DNA from: Sanguibacter inulinus | GTDB taxonomy: Bacteria > Actinomycetota > Actinomycetes > Actinomycetales > Cellulomonadaceae | DNA: 64,000 bases | NCBI RefSeq assembly: GCF_013415325.1 | Contig: NZ_JACBYE010000020.1 | Coordinates: forward strand, 1 to 64,000 | Direction of reading: 5' to 3' | Shown: positions 35,505 to 43,892 of the stretch, piece by piece | Layout of the letters: each line of letters opens with the position of its first letter | Position numbering within the stretch: the first letter of the stretch is position 1 | The notes under the pieces: generated by a model | The model's input: only the letters and a program-made list of their open reading frames with translations | What the model was told of the DNA's origin: nothing | Databases searched by the model: none | Made by a program: the position numbers and the translations under genes

Positions 35505-37505
35505 GTGGAGCAGACACCGGTCGACTGGTCGCCTGGCGACAGGGCGGTCGCTCGGTCCGGCGTGCAAGGACGCGGGGACCTCGAGGCGCCGCACGGGGCA
35601 GACCTCGAGAGGCTGAGCGACGAAGAGCTCGCAGGTCGCGCCCGCACCGGCGACCCCGTGCCGTTCGAGATGCTCTGGCGACGTCATGCCGATGCCGGTC
35701 GTAGGGTCGCGAGCCGTTTCACGGCCGCCAGCGACCCCGACGACATCGTCCAGGAGGCCTATCTGCGCATCTTCTCCTCTCTGGGACGCGGACGAGGTCC
35801 AGACGGGCCGTTCAGGCCGTACCTCTACCAGACCATCAGGAACATCGCGATCACCTGGTCGCGCCAGCAGACGTCGAGCATCGAGCTGCTGGCAGACCTC
35901 AGCGACGGCTCTGACCTCTCCGAGTCGGTCCTCGAGGGGACCATGACCGCCACCGCGTTCCGCTCTCTGCCCGTCCGCTGGCAAGAAGTCCTCTGGTACA
36001 CCGAGGTCGAGGGCCTCGAGGCAGCCGACATCGCGCCGTTGCTCGGGATCAGGCCGGGTGCCGTCTCGGCCCTGTCCTACAGGGCCCGAGAGGGCTTGCG
36101 ACGAGCATGGTTGCAGGCGCACGTGAGCTCGACGGCCTTGCCCGAGGAGTGCCGATGGTCCGCCGAGCGGATGGGAGAGGCCAACCGTGATGCGCTGAGC
36201 CCCACGAACAGAGAGCGTTTCGACCGCCACCTGGAGGGGTGCTCTCGGTGCACCCTCACGCTCGATGAGGTCGACGAGGCCTCTCGGCGTCTGGGCCTGG
36301 TGCTCGTCCCGATCCTCGTGGGAGTCCCCTGGTCGACCCTTCAGGGGGCCACCGCCGTGCCTGCGGTCGGGGTGGTGACGGGGTCCTCAGCCCTACCTCC
36401 AGGCGGTCGGGTCGGTCGGTGGTCGGCGTTCTCGTCGGTCGTGCAGAGCGGTTCCCGCGTGTCCGTGCGAGCGCTCGCCGTGCTCGTCGCGGTCCTCGTG
36501 ACGATCTCGGCGGCCGTGGTCCTGGCCTGGGGGGTGCTCCGCGACACGACTGCGGAAGGATCCGGAGGCGCCGTCAGGACAGCATCTGCCGCCCCTGTCC
36601 CCGACCCTGCGCGCAGCGGCGAGCCGGCGGAGCCCGGCACGCTCGACGAGCCGTCGGCCCCCGGCGACCTGGGCGCCGTCGACGGTGTCCCGCTGCTGCC
36701 CCCTGCGGATCCGGCCGAGCCCTTGGTCTCCGGAGGTGAGCGGACAGGGTCGACGACGACCGCCCAGACACCGACCCCACCCGGTGGGGTCCCGGGGGCG
36801 ACGAGCGGGAGCGAGGACAGCCCGGGCCTGCACGAGCCGGCTCAGCCGAGCCTGCCCGAAGAGCCGGGCACCCCCGACGGTCCGAGCATCCTGGGGACCG
36901 ACGACCGCCCCGGTGCCCCGACGCTCACCGGTCCTCCCGCAGAGGTGCCGCTGACGGTCTTCCCAGGTCTCTCGGGTGTCGCGGCTCCGGACTCGTTGGT
37001 GGTGATCTCGACCGTCGCGGGCGACAAGCTGGCTGTTGCCCGCGCTGATGCCCGCGGGACGTGGTCTGCCCTCGTGTGCACGGCCGCGGTCGGCGAGTCC
37101 TCCGTGTGCTCGGCCGACGGAGAGTCTCTGGCGGTCGTGGCCCGCGTCCTCGACGAGCGCACGGGTCTGGTCTCAGAACCGTCTGGAGCCCTCAGCTGGA
37201 CCTTCGAGAGGCCGACGGTCGTGCTGTCGAACCCCGCAGGGGGGCCGTTCGTCAGCGGGGACATCCCTGTCGAGCTGGCCGGATCAGCGGGTCAGGTCGT
37301 CCAGGTGATCATCGACGGCACCCCGACAGGTCGATATCACCTGTTGCCGCAGTCGGGGGTGCTCGTGTGGCGGGACGCCGCAGCGGGGTCGCACACCGTG
37401 GGCGTGAGGTACGTGACTGTCGCGGGCGAGGGGACCGGCGCAGCCCCGACGGCCTTCGGCCCGGTCCGGAGCATGACGGTCACGATCGAGCCTGCGGCAG
37501 GGTAG
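35505..37505 (+). CDS. ECF sigma factor fused to anti-sigma zinc motif, membrane helix and extracellular Ig-like domain
   Basis: A 666-residue protein. Sigma region 2 is at about residues 40-115 (FEMLWRRHADAGRRVASRF, DPDDIVQEAYLRIF), and region 4 at about 140-205 (LPVRWQEVLWYTEVEGLEAADIAPLLG). Next come an anti-sigma-type zinc motif RFDRHLEGCSRC (HxxxCxxC), one membrane helix (about 320-340, LAVLVAVLVTISAAVVLAWGVL), a Pro/Gly/Glu-rich linker and a beta-rich Ig-like C-terminus. GTG 35505 has GGAGGGGGAG just upstream. The layout implies a self-tethered sigma factor released by an outside signal and proteolysis. Fused sigma/anti-sigma groups exist in actinobacteria (ECF52-like, from memory). Confidence 0.85.
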   Translation: MEQTPVDWSPGDRAVARSGVQGRGDLEAPHGADLERLSDEELAGRARTGDPVPFEMLWRRHADAGRRVASRFTAASDPDDIVQEAYLRIFSSLGRGRGPDGPFRPYLYQTIRNIAITWSRQQTSSIELLADLSDGSDLSESVLEGTMTATAFRSLPVRWQEVLWYTEVEGLEAADIAPLLGIRPGAVSALSYRAREGLRRAWLQAHVSSTALPEECRWSAERMGEANRDALSPTNRERFDRHLEGCSRCTLTLDEVDEASRRLGLVLVPILVGVPWSTLQGATAVPAVGVVTGSSALPPGGRVGRWSAFSSVVQSGSRVSVRALAVLVAVLVTISAAVVLAWGVLRDTTAEGSGGAVRTASAAPVPDPARSGEPAEPGTLDEPSAPGDLGAVDGVPLLPPADPAEPLVSGGERTGSTTTAQTPTPPGGVPGATSGSEDSPGLHEPAQPSLPEEPGTPDGPSILGTDDRPGAPTLTGPPAEVPLTVFPGLSGVAAPDSLVVISTVAGDKLAVARADARGTWSALVCTAAVGESSVCSADGESLAVVARVLDERTGLVSEPSGALSWTFERPTVVLSNPAGGPFVSGDIPVELAGSAGQVVQVIIDGTPTGRYHLLPQSGVLVWRDAAAGSHTVGVRYVTVAGEGTGAAPTAFGPVRSMTVTIEPAAG

Positions 37506-37727
37506 GCGAGCGGAGCAGCGGAGCCGAGGCCAGGACTGCTGGGCGCCGGAGGCTCCCGGTGGTGGTCTGCGGAGCGTCCCGGCGCAGGCGGCAGAGCCGT
37601 GGTCCGACGATCCGTGGAGGCCGGAGAGAAGACGGTGGCACTCTCGCGTCATGCTCGCCCGTCGGCCGAGTCTCTCTGATGAGAGGGCGTGGCACCAGGC
37701 CGCGCCCGGTCGAGATCGGAGGCGTCC
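37506..37727 (+). other. 222-bp gap between the two sigma-like genes
   Basis: No ORF with a ribosome site and no clear terminator. An inverted repeat around 37668-37688 (CTCTCTGATGAGAG) is the only structure I noticed. Confidence 0.35.
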
Positions 37728-38576
37728 GTGGGACTCGAGACCCCGTCCAGCTCTCTCGTGGTTCCCACGGTCGGCACGAGGGCGCAGGTGCGCGCGCTCG
37801 GTGACAGCGACATCGCTCTCGTCGAGGCGACCCGTACGGGCGACCCCGACGCGTTCCTCGAGCTCTGGACCCGCCACGTCGAGGCTGTGGCGCGTCTGGC
37901 CCGGCGGCTCGTCGCGGACGAGAGTGCGGTCTCGTCCGTGGTCAACGACGCGTTCGCGGTCGTCATGATCGACATCGCCCAGGACCGCTACGCCCGCGAC
38001 CGGGTAGGTCTGGAGCCGTTCCGGCTCTCTGTCTACACGGCTGTCGCCGACCTCCTCGGCCACCCTCGCCCCGGTGGCAGGTCATCAGCCCCGGTCCTGC
38101 GAGCGCTGCACAGGCTGCCACCTCGGATGCAGTCGGTCGTGTGGTACGTCGACGTCGAGGAGATGGGGTGGGGCGAGGTCGAGAGGCTCGTCGGCGAAGG
38201 GCCCGCCGAGGTGCGCACTGCATACAGGCTGGCCCACACCACCTTGCGTGCTGAGTGGGTCATGGACCTGCTGGAGGACGAGACGGTCCCCGACGGGTGC
38301 GTGTGGAACCTGCGGCGCACCGGGTCACGGGCTGCTGGGTGGCTCTCGTGGTCTGCGGCCAGGCGCTACGACCGGCACCTGCGCGGCTGCACGTGGTGCC
38401 AGGAGCTCGCCGAGGCACTCAGGTCTCCAGCCTCTGTGCTCGCCCACGAGGCCCGCCTGGTGTTCGACGTCGCTCCGCGCCCAGAAGACCGTCAGAGCCC
38501 ACCGCGGTCGAGGACCTCGTCCCCGGAGATCTCGGCCCCGGCCTCTGCGGGGGTCTCGAGGGTGGGGCGCTCGTAG
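37728..38576 (+). CDS. Second sigma-70-like protein with zinc motif, paralogous to its neighbour
   Basis: A 282-residue protein. Region 2 is recognisable (VEATRTGDPDAFLELWTRHVEAVARLARRLVADE, VVNDAFAVVM), and region 4 (LPPRMQSVVWYVDVEEMGWGEVERLVG) parallels the neighbour's LPVRWQEVLWYTEVEGLEAADIAPLLG. RYDRHLRGCTWC repeats the HxxxCxxC motif. There is no membrane helix. The last 30 residues are Ser/Pro/Arg-rich and lie antisense to a siderophore-protein gene remnant. GTG 37728 has GGAGG 5 nt upstream. Region 2 is degenerate, so it may act as a partner rather than an active sigma factor. Confidence 0.75.
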   Translation: MGLETPSSSLVVPTVGTRAQVRALGDSDIALVEATRTGDPDAFLELWTRHVEAVARLARRLVADESAVSSVVNDAFAVVMIDIAQDRYARDRVGLEPFRLSVYTAVADLLGHPRPGGRSSAPVLRALHRLPPRMQSVVWYVDVEEMGWGEVERLVGEGPAEVRTAYRLAHTTLRAEWVMDLLEDETVPDGCVWNLRRTGSRAAGWLSWSAARRYDRHLRGCTWCQELAEALRSPASVLAHEARLVFDVAPRPEDRQSPPRSRTSSPEISAPASAGVSRVGRS

Positions 38577-38612
38577 TCTGCCAGGAGAGCGTCAGGCTGC
38601 TCGTGGTCCCGG
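38492..38612 (-). pseudogene. 3' remnant of a siderophore-interacting protein gene
   Basis: Read on the minus strand, this stretch gives RDHEQPDALLADYERP, ending DEVLDRGGL and a TGA at 38494-38492. It matches the end of the fragment at 31628-32077 (RYHEQSDALLADYERA ... DEVLERAGL) in protein and DNA, including the stop codon. Nothing upstream continues the homology, and the plus strand encodes the tail of the second sigma-like protein. Confidence 0.65.
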
Positions 38613-38635
38613 CCGGCCCCAGGCCTGGCCGCGCG

Positions 38636-39922
38636 CTATCGCCCTGCTGTCTGCTCCCACCTGTCGTGCACCACGACAGTCATGAGCACCCCGACCGCAG
38701 CGCCGAGCACTGTCGTCAGTGCCCGGTCGAGGGCCAGTGCTCCGTCGGCCGGAGCCCCGAGCGACGTCATCATCAGCGCCATCGGCGTGATGACGAGCAT
38801 CGCGACGGCGTAGTTGCGCAGCACGAACAGCTCGGTGACGACCTGCAACACCACGACCACCGCGACGACCACCCAGAACCCGAGGTGCGCCTCGAGCAGC
38901 GGCCAGGCGAGGAGTGCGCCGACCGCTGTGCCGACTGCACGCTGGAGGGCGCGCGGGGTGTTGGTGTGGATGTGCCGGCCCTGGAGCGCCGCCGCCGCAC
39001 CGACCGCGGCCCAGGCCGGGTGACCCCAGCCGAGGGCCAGTGCGGCGAGCGAGGCGACAAGCGCGCCGATGCCGATCCGCAGGACGGGGACCGTCACCTC
39101 GCCCGAGTGCACCGTCTCCCGCGCTACCTGGAGCAGGGAGCGGCGCTCGGGGACCCGCAGGTCGGAGTCGACGGTGACCGAGGCGCTCTCGCCGTCTTCT
39201 ACCTCGACGAGCAGCAGCGCGAGGTCACGGGCCGCCGGGGCGGTGCGACGGTGGCTGAGGTCGTCGGCGAGGACCTCGCGGGCCTGGGCGAGCCGGGTCG
39301 GGTCGAGGGGCTCGGTGCGCAGCGCGCGCCGCACAGCGAGTCCGGCGGGCTCGCTCGGGCGCAGGACGTACCCGGAGAGGCAGACGAGCCACGCGAGCAC
39401 AGCACCCCCGAGCGTCGCCCCGGTCCGGACGCCGACGTCCGTGAGGCTCGGGTCTCCGGCGACGGCCGCCCCGGCGGCGAAGATCGCCATGACCGGTCCG
39501 GGCGGACCTGTCCGGACGGCGAGGGTGAGCAGGCTGGTCCCCGCGGCGACGAGCGCGACGACGAACATCTCGACAGGTGCGGGCCACCCGGCGAGGGCGG
39601 TGAGCGACGCGACGGCGACGGCCCCGGTGATCATCAGCCCGGCGATCCCGACGAGCTCGGCCCGGCGCCTGTAGGGCGCCCACCGCACGTAGACCGACGC
39701 GAGAGCGCCCAGTGCGGCAAAACCAGCAGCGCCCGGGAGCCCGGACAGGTGCCCGAGGACGAGCGCGGCCCCCACGGCGAACCCGGCACGCAGCGCGGCG
39801 GCCACCGTCGCGTCGGCCGGCTGCATGGTGAGCGCGGCGGCGAGGTGGCTCGTCGAGAGCAGCCCGCGCGCCGCAGCACGTCGCGTCGCAGGTGGTCCGG
39901 GCGGGGTCGTCGTGGTGAGCAC
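38636..39922 (-). CDS. FUSC-family aromatic acid exporter-like membrane protein
   Basis: A protein of about 428 residues with two blocks of membrane helices (residues about 40-175 and 300-420) separated by a cytoplasmic domain, the FUSC/YccS/ArAE layout. GHPAWAAVGAAAALQGRH and the helix after RNYAVAMLVITPMALMM fit. These proteins export aromatic acids or amphipathic compounds. The start is uncertain: GTG 39922 has GAGAGGA 12 nt upstream, and GTG 39964 is also in frame. Divergent MarR regulation is likely. Confidence 0.82.
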   Translation of the reverse strand: MLTTTTPPGPPATRRAAARGLLSTSHLAAALTMQPADATVAAALRAGFAVGAALVLGHLSGLPGAAGFAALGALASVYVRWAPYRRRAELVGIAGLMITGAVAVASLTALAGWPAPVEMFVVALVAAGTSLLTLAVRTGPPGPVMAIFAAGAAVAGDPSLTDVGVRTGATLGGAVLAWLVCLSGYVLRPSEPAGLAVRRALRTEPLDPTRLAQAREVLADDLSHRRTAPAARDLALLLVEVEDGESASVTVDSDLRVPERRSLLQVARETVHSGEVTVPVLRIGIGALVASLAALALGWGHPAWAAVGAAAALQGRHIHTNTPRALQRAVGTAVGALLAWPLLEAHLGFWVVVAVVVVLQVVTELFVLRNYAVAMLVITPMALMMTSLGAPADGALALDRALTTVLGAAVGVLMTVVVHDRWEQTAGR

Positions 39923-39977
39923 GGGGGAGTGGTGTCCTCTCGGGTGGGGAAGCTGTAGTCTCACGACCAGTGTTTCA

Positions 39978-40003
39978 CAAGTATTTTACTGAGAAAATAG
40001 TTG
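39978..40003. promoter_or_regulatory. AT-rich MarR-type operator palindrome
   Basis: CAAGTATTTT and AAAATAGTTG are inverted arms with one mismatched pair around a 6-bp centre. This is the AT-richest stretch of the neighbourhood. It overlaps a TAAAAT -10 for the exporter gene and lies 9 bp before the marR ATG, so one bound dimer could silence both. Confidence 0.65.
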
Positions 40004-40012
40004 GGGGCTGAG

Positions 40013-40501
40013 ATGGACTTCACGGAGCAGGTCGTCGCGCAGTGGGCCGAGCAGCGACCAGACCTCGATGTCTCACCCGTGCTCGTCGTCGGACGGGTCA
40101 TGCGGATCGCTGCCGCCCTGACGGCAGCCAGCGACACCAACCTCGCCCCCGAAGGGCTCACCCGCGGGGAGTTCGACCTGCTCACAGCTCTGCGGCGGGC
40201 TGGTCGGGCGCTGCGACCGAGCGAGATCACGACGGTCACCCGGGCCTCGGCAGCGGCGATCACCAAGCGCCTGGACCGCCTCGCCGACGAGGGGCTCGTG
40301 GAGCGCACGGGGACCGAGCGGGACCGACGCGTGGTGCTGGTCACCCTGACGTCGGCTGGCGTGGACACTGTCGACAGGCTCTTCCCCCGGCAGCTCGAGC
40401 GAGACGCCGGGGTGCTCGCCGGGCTCGACGCCGACGAGATCGCGGTGCTCGAAGGTCTGCTCGCCCGGATGCTCCGCACGGTCGAGGCCCCGGCGCTCTG
40501 A
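40013..40501 (+). CDS. MarR-family transcriptional regulator
   Basis: A 162-residue winged-helix regulator: LTRGEFDLLTALRRAGRALRPSEITTVTRASAAAITKRLDRLADEGLVERT is the MarR DNA-binding core, with the wing TERDRRVVLVTLTSAG. ATG 40013 follows GGGGG by 5 nt. Likely represses the divergent FUSC exporter gene in response to an aromatic ligand. Confidence 0.92.
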   Translation: MDFTEQVVAQWAEQRPDLDVSPVLVVGRVMRIAAALTAASDTNLAPEGLTRGEFDLLTALRRAGRALRPSEITTVTRASAAAITKRLDRLADEGLVERTGTERDRRVVLVTLTSAGVDTVDRLFPRQLERDAGVLAGLDADEIAVLEGLLARMLRTVEAPAL

Positions 40502-40587
40502 GCGCGGCACCGTCACCCGGCCGCTCGGCATCTCCGCTCGTCACGCGCCATCCCGCCGGGCAGCGAGACACTCTTTCCTGCGCGACG

Positions 40588-41622
40588 TCAGCGGCTCGCG
40601 CCGTGGCCGCGCAGCCGCACGATCTCGTCGGAGACGTTGCGCCGCGCCGTGGCCTCCCAGCGCTCTGACCCCACAGCCGTCCTGAAGAACGGTCCGGCGT
40701 CGAGCAGCCGCTCCAAGATCTCCGCGCGCGCCGGGGCGAAGACCTCGTCGGGCACGTGCGTGTACTCCCGGCGGACCTGCTCGGTGTAGCGGGTGTAGCG
40801 GTCCGGCGCGCTGGCGAGGATCGCGAGGTCGGCGTCGCACACGAGCGCACCCGCGTGGTCGTCGAGGGCCGGGTCGTGGTGCGTGGTGAGCAGGACGAGC
40901 CGCTGCACCTCGGCGATCTCGGTGCTCTCGACCCAGGCCGCGACCTCGGCTGCCTCGGTGCCCTGGGCCTCCCCGGTGCCCTGGGCCTCCGCGGTGCCCT
41001 GGGCCTCCGCGGTGCCCTGGGCCTCCGCGGTGCCCTGGGCCTCCGCGGTGCCGACCGCGGTGCTCGTGGCTCCCATGGCTCCGAGCACCTCGCCCGCGAG
41101 GGCGGCCGACGCTGCCTCGTCAGCGCCCGCCGCGCCGTCGTGCACGGCGTCGTGGAACCACAGCGCGAGGGCGACGGCCCGCGGCGCTGTCTGGTCCGGG
41201 TCGAGGACCACGAGGGAGTCGAGCACGTGGGTCAGGTGCGCGGGCCCGTGATAGGTGCGGTGGGGCTCGTACCAGCGGTCGAGGAGCTCAGCCCCGACCG
41301 TCGGCGTCCCGGGCAGCAGTGCGTCCCAGCGTGCCTGGAGAGCAGCCCGCTTCGCGGCACCCCGCGCGTGGCCGGCGACCCGCAGCCCCGCCGCCGTGAG
41401 CCTGCGCACCAGCTCGCGGCGGTCTGTGGGGACGGCCCCGAGGGCGACGAGCTCGGCGAACCTGGCCTCGGGCACGTCGTAGTGGTCGAGGTCGAAGGCC
41501 CGCCGTGCGATCCCTGCGCGGGCTGCGAAGTCGTGCAGCTCGTCGAGGGAGAGGTCCGAGACGAGGTGGGACCACAGGGTGCCGTGGGCGGGCCACAGCG
41601 GGGCGTCGATGAGCACGGTCAC
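40588..41622 (-). CDS. DUF4031-HD domain fusion with hexapeptide repeat insert
   Basis: A 344-residue protein. Residues 1-85 are DUF4031 (TVLIDAPLWPAHGTLWSHLVSD, FDLDHYDVPEARF). Residues about 110-340 resemble HD-type predicted metal-dependent phosphohydrolases (WYEPHRTYHGPAHLTHVLDSL, ALWFHDAVHD, LLTTHHDPALDDHAGALVCDADLAIL). Between the HD helices sits a repeat of the hexapeptide GTAEAQ (residues about 193-222). GTG 41622 is the family start; longer frames are unsupported. Substrate unknown. Confidence 0.85.
   Translation of the reverse strand: MTVLIDAPLWPAHGTLWSHLVSDLSLDELHDFAARAGIARRAFDLDHYDVPEARFAELVALGAVPTDRRELVRRLTAAGLRVAGHARGAAKRAALQARWDALLPGTPTVGAELLDRWYEPHRTYHGPAHLTHVLDSLVVLDPDQTAPRAVALALWFHDAVHDGAAGADEAASAALAGEVLGAMGATSTAVGTAEAQGTAEAQGTAEAQGTAEAQGTGEAQGTEAAEVAAWVESTEIAEVQRLVLLTTHHDPALDDHAGALVCDADLAILASAPDRYTRYTEQVRREYTHVPDEVFAPARAEILERLLDAGPFFRTAVGSERWEATARRNVSDEIVRLRGHGASR
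40956..41045 (-). repeat. 18-bp minisatellite inside the HD-domain gene
   Basis: Five nearly identical 18-bp units (plus strand CGGTGCCCTGGGCCTCCG; one unit has C for G at the end) start at 40956, 40974, 40992, 41010 and 41028, with a partial sixth. The period is a multiple of three, so copy-number change would add or remove the hexapeptide GTAEAQ without shifting the frame. Confidence 0.9.
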
Positions 41623-41656
41623 CCGCGCGACACTACCGCCGGACGGGCCGCTGCCG

Positions 41657-42040
41657 TCAGTCGAGAGCGCGCCCGCGCAGCGCGTCGATCTCCCGGCGCT
41701 CGCGCTTGGTCGGGCGTCCGGCGCCACGGTCGCGGACCGGGACGGCAGGGGTGTCGAGCTTCGTCGGGGGCGGCGGAGAGTGGTCGACCAGGCAGTCGGG
41801 GACGACGGCGGCGCCCACCCGCCGGGTGATCGGCCTGGTCACGACGACGATCCGCTCGAGACCCTCGACCCGGACCCGCACCTCGTCGCCCGGACCGACG
41901 GGGGTCGCAGGTTTTGCCCGGTCACCGTTGACGCGCACGTGCCCCGCGCGGCACGCCGCCGCGGCGAGCGTGCGGGTACGGAACAGGCGGACGCACCACA
42001 CCCACGTGTCTACCCGTGCGCGTGCACCCGGCTCGGTCAT
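41657..42040 (-). CDS. S4-domain RNA-binding protein (Hsp15/HslR-like)
   Basis: A 127-residue protein: RVDTWVWCVRLFRTRTLAAAACRAGHVRVNGDRAKPATPVGPGDEVRVRV is an S4 RNA-binding domain at residues about 8-60, followed by a basic tail (GRPTKRERREIDAL). Family members bind 50S subunits carrying stalled nascent chains. No clear Shine-Dalgarno. Confidence 0.9.
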   Translation of the reverse strand: MTEPGARARVDTWVWCVRLFRTRTLAAAACRAGHVRVNGDRAKPATPVGPGDEVRVRVEGLERIVVVTRPITRRVGAAVVPDCLVDHSPPPPTKLDTPAVPVRDRGAGRPTKRERREIDALRGRALD

Positions 42041-42116
42041 GGTCGGTCAGCTCCTTCGGACGGTCCTGCTCCAGGGTAGGCGAGGGCGGGGTCCTCGGTG
42101 CGCGGAGCGCAGACGA

Positions 42117-42152
42117 CGCAGCGCCGAGACCCGGGAGGGACTCGGCGCTGCG
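42117..42152 (-). terminator. 12-bp stem hairpin after fumC
   Basis: CGCAGCGCCGAG (42117-42128) pairs with CTCGGCGCTGCG (42141-42152) around a 12-nt loop that can itself pair CCC with GGG. It begins 25 nt beyond the fumC stop on the minus strand. Confidence 0.75.
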
Positions 42153-42176
42153 AGGCCAGCTGTGCAGCCGTGGGAG

Positions 42177-43598
42177 TCAGGCCTGCGGCGGGCGCGTCAT
42201 GGCGAGCACGTCGAGGGCCGAGTCGAGCTGGGCCTCGGTGACCTCTCCACGCTCGACAAAACCGAGGTCGATCACGGCCTCGCGCACCGTCAGACCGTTC
42301 TTCACGGAGTGCTTGGCCACCTTCGCAGCAGCCTCGTAGCCGATCACCCGGTTGAGCGGTGTGACGATCGACGGTGACGACTCGGCGAGAGCACGGGCCC
42401 GCTCGACGTTCGCGGTGATGCCGTCGACGGTCTTGTCGGCGAGCAGCACTGAGGCGTTCGACAGCAGGCGGATCGACTCGAGCACACCGAGCGCGATCAC
42501 GGGGATCTGCACGTTGAGCTCGAAGGAGCCGCTCGCACCGGCCCAGGCGACGGTCGCGTCGTTGCCGATCACGCGGGCGGCGACCATGAGCACGGCCTCC
42601 GGGATGACCGGGTTGACCTTGCCGGGCATGATCGACGACCCGGGCTGGAGGTCGGGGATCGCGATCTCGCCGAGGCCTGTGTTGGGACCCGAGCCCATCC
42701 AGCGCAGGTCGTTGCAGATCTTCGTGATGCTCACGGCGATGCTGCGCAGCGCGCCCGAGAGCTCGACGAGGCCGTCGCGGCCCGACTGCGCCTCGAAGTG
42801 GTCGCGTGCCTCGGTGAGCGGGAGGCCGGTGTCTTCGACGAGGAGCGCGATGACGCGCTGCGGGAACCCGGCCGGGGTGTTGATCCCGGTGCCGACGGCG
42901 GTCCCGCCGAGGGGGACCTCGGCGGCGCGGGGGAGCGCGGACTCGAGACGCTCGATGCCGTAGCGGACGGCGGCGGCGTACCCGCCGAACTCCTGGCCGA
43001 GCGTGACTGGCGTCGCGTCCATGAGGTGCGTGCGGCCGGACTTCACGACGGTCGCGAACTCGGTGGCCTTGGCCTCGAGCGACGTCGCGAGGTGGTCGAG
43101 GGCGGGGATCAGGGTGCGGACGACGCCGGCCGTCGCGGCGACGTGGACCGAGGTCGGGAACACGTCGTTGGACGACTGCGACGCGTTGACGTGGTCGTTC
43201 GGGTGCACCTCGCGGCCCAGGGCACGAGTCGCGAGCTCGGCGATGACCTCGTTGGTGTTCATGTTCGACGACGTGCCAGAGCCCGTCTGGAAGACGTCGA
43301 GGGGGAAGTGCTCGTCGTACCCGCCCTGGGCGACGGCCTCGGCGGCGTCGACGATGGCCTGGGCGAGGTCCGCCTCGAGGACGCCGAGCTCGGCGTTGGC
43401 CTGCGCGGCGGCCTTCTTGACGCGGGCGAGGGCCTCGATGTGGCTGCGTTCGAGGGGGGTCCCGGAGATCGGGAAGTTCTCGACGGCACGCTGGGTCTGC
43501 GCACGGTAGAGGGCGGCCGCGGGGACGCGGACCTCGCCCATCGTGTCGTGCTCGATGCGGAACTCGCCGGTGACGTCGGTGTCAGGTGCAGTAGTCAT
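42177..43598 (-). CDS. fumC: Class II fumarate hydratase
   Basis: A 473-residue enzyme that interconverts fumarate and malate in the TCA cycle. The family signature [15 protein letters not shown] is complete, and [20 protein letters not shown], the [14 protein letters not shown] loop and [14 protein letters not shown] carry the active-site residues. ATG 43598 is chosen; an in-frame GTG at 43616 is possible. The 5' side holds an unusual tandem repeat. Confidence 0.97.
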   Translation of the reverse strand: MTTAPDTDVTGEFRIEHDTMGEVRVPAAALYRAQTQRAVENFPISGTPLERSHIEALARVKKAAAQANAELGVLEADLAQAIVDAAEAVAQGGYDEHFPLDVFQTGSGTSSNMNTNEVIAELATRALGREVHPNDHVNASQSSNDVFPTSVHVAATAGVVRTLIPALDHLATSLEAKATEFATVVKSGRTHLMDATPVTLGQEFGGYAAAVRYGIERLESALPRAAEVPLGGTAVGTGINTPAGFPQRVIALLVEDTGLPLTEARDHFEAQSGRDGLVELSGALRSIAVSITKICNDLRWMGSGPNTGLGEIAIPDLQPGSSIMPGKVNPVIPEAVLMVAARVIGNDATVAWAGASGSFELNVQIPVIALGVLESIRLLSNASVLLADKTVDGITANVERARALAESSPSIVTPLNRVIGYEAAAKVAKHSVKNGLTVREAVIDLGFVERGEVTEAQLDSALDVLAMTRPPQA

Positions 43599-43660
43599 AG
43601 GACCATCGTGCCGCACGCGCCCTGGTCAGCACGAGCCGGGCCCGCCGCGGTCCCCGCGAG

Positions 43661-43784
43661 GTCGCACCTTCGTCCCCCGGGTCGCACCCTCGCCCCCCAG
43701 GTCGCCCTTCGTCGCGCGAGGTCGCACCGTCGCTCCCCAGGTCGCACCCTCGTCTCCCAGGTCGCACCTCGTTGCGCGAGGTCG
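43661..43784. repeat. 20-bp tandem repeat upstream of fumC
   Basis: GTCGCACC or a close variant recurs at 43661, 43681, 43701, 43721, 43741, 43761 and (as GTCGTACG) 43781, exactly every 20 bp. Units end CCCCAG-like or GCGCGAG in the order A A B A A B, giving a 60-bp higher-order period. The last unit merges into the hairpin arm. An inverted copy (GGTGCGACC) lies at 43852-43860 beyond the hairpin. Confidence 0.85.
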
Positions 43785-43843
43785 TACGGACACGCCGGAA
43801 TCAACCTCTGGAGAGTTGATGCTGGCGTGTCCGTACGACCTCG
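43777..43843 (-). terminator. 67-nt hairpin between carbonic anhydrase gene and fumC
   Basis: Arms 43777-43796 and 43824-43843 are a perfect 20-bp inverted repeat, and pairing continues with two interruptions to about 43805/43815, leaving a 9-nt loop. It starts about 50 nt beyond the carbonic anhydrase stop (minus strand), so it probably ends that transcript. Its length and link to the tandem repeat are unusual for a plain terminator. Confidence 0.6.
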
Positions 43844-43892
43844 GGGGTGGGGGTGCGACCTCGGATGGGAAGGTACGGCCTTGCGGTCCGTG

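Noticed and set aside
40956-41045. 18-bp repeats considered as a binding-site or CRISPR-like array
   Set aside because: They lie inside a conserved coding frame and translate to a clean hexapeptide repeat.
43661-43800. Regular 20-bp repeats considered as a CRISPR array
   Set aside because: The units are contiguous with no unique spacers of 25-40 bp and no cas genes are nearby.
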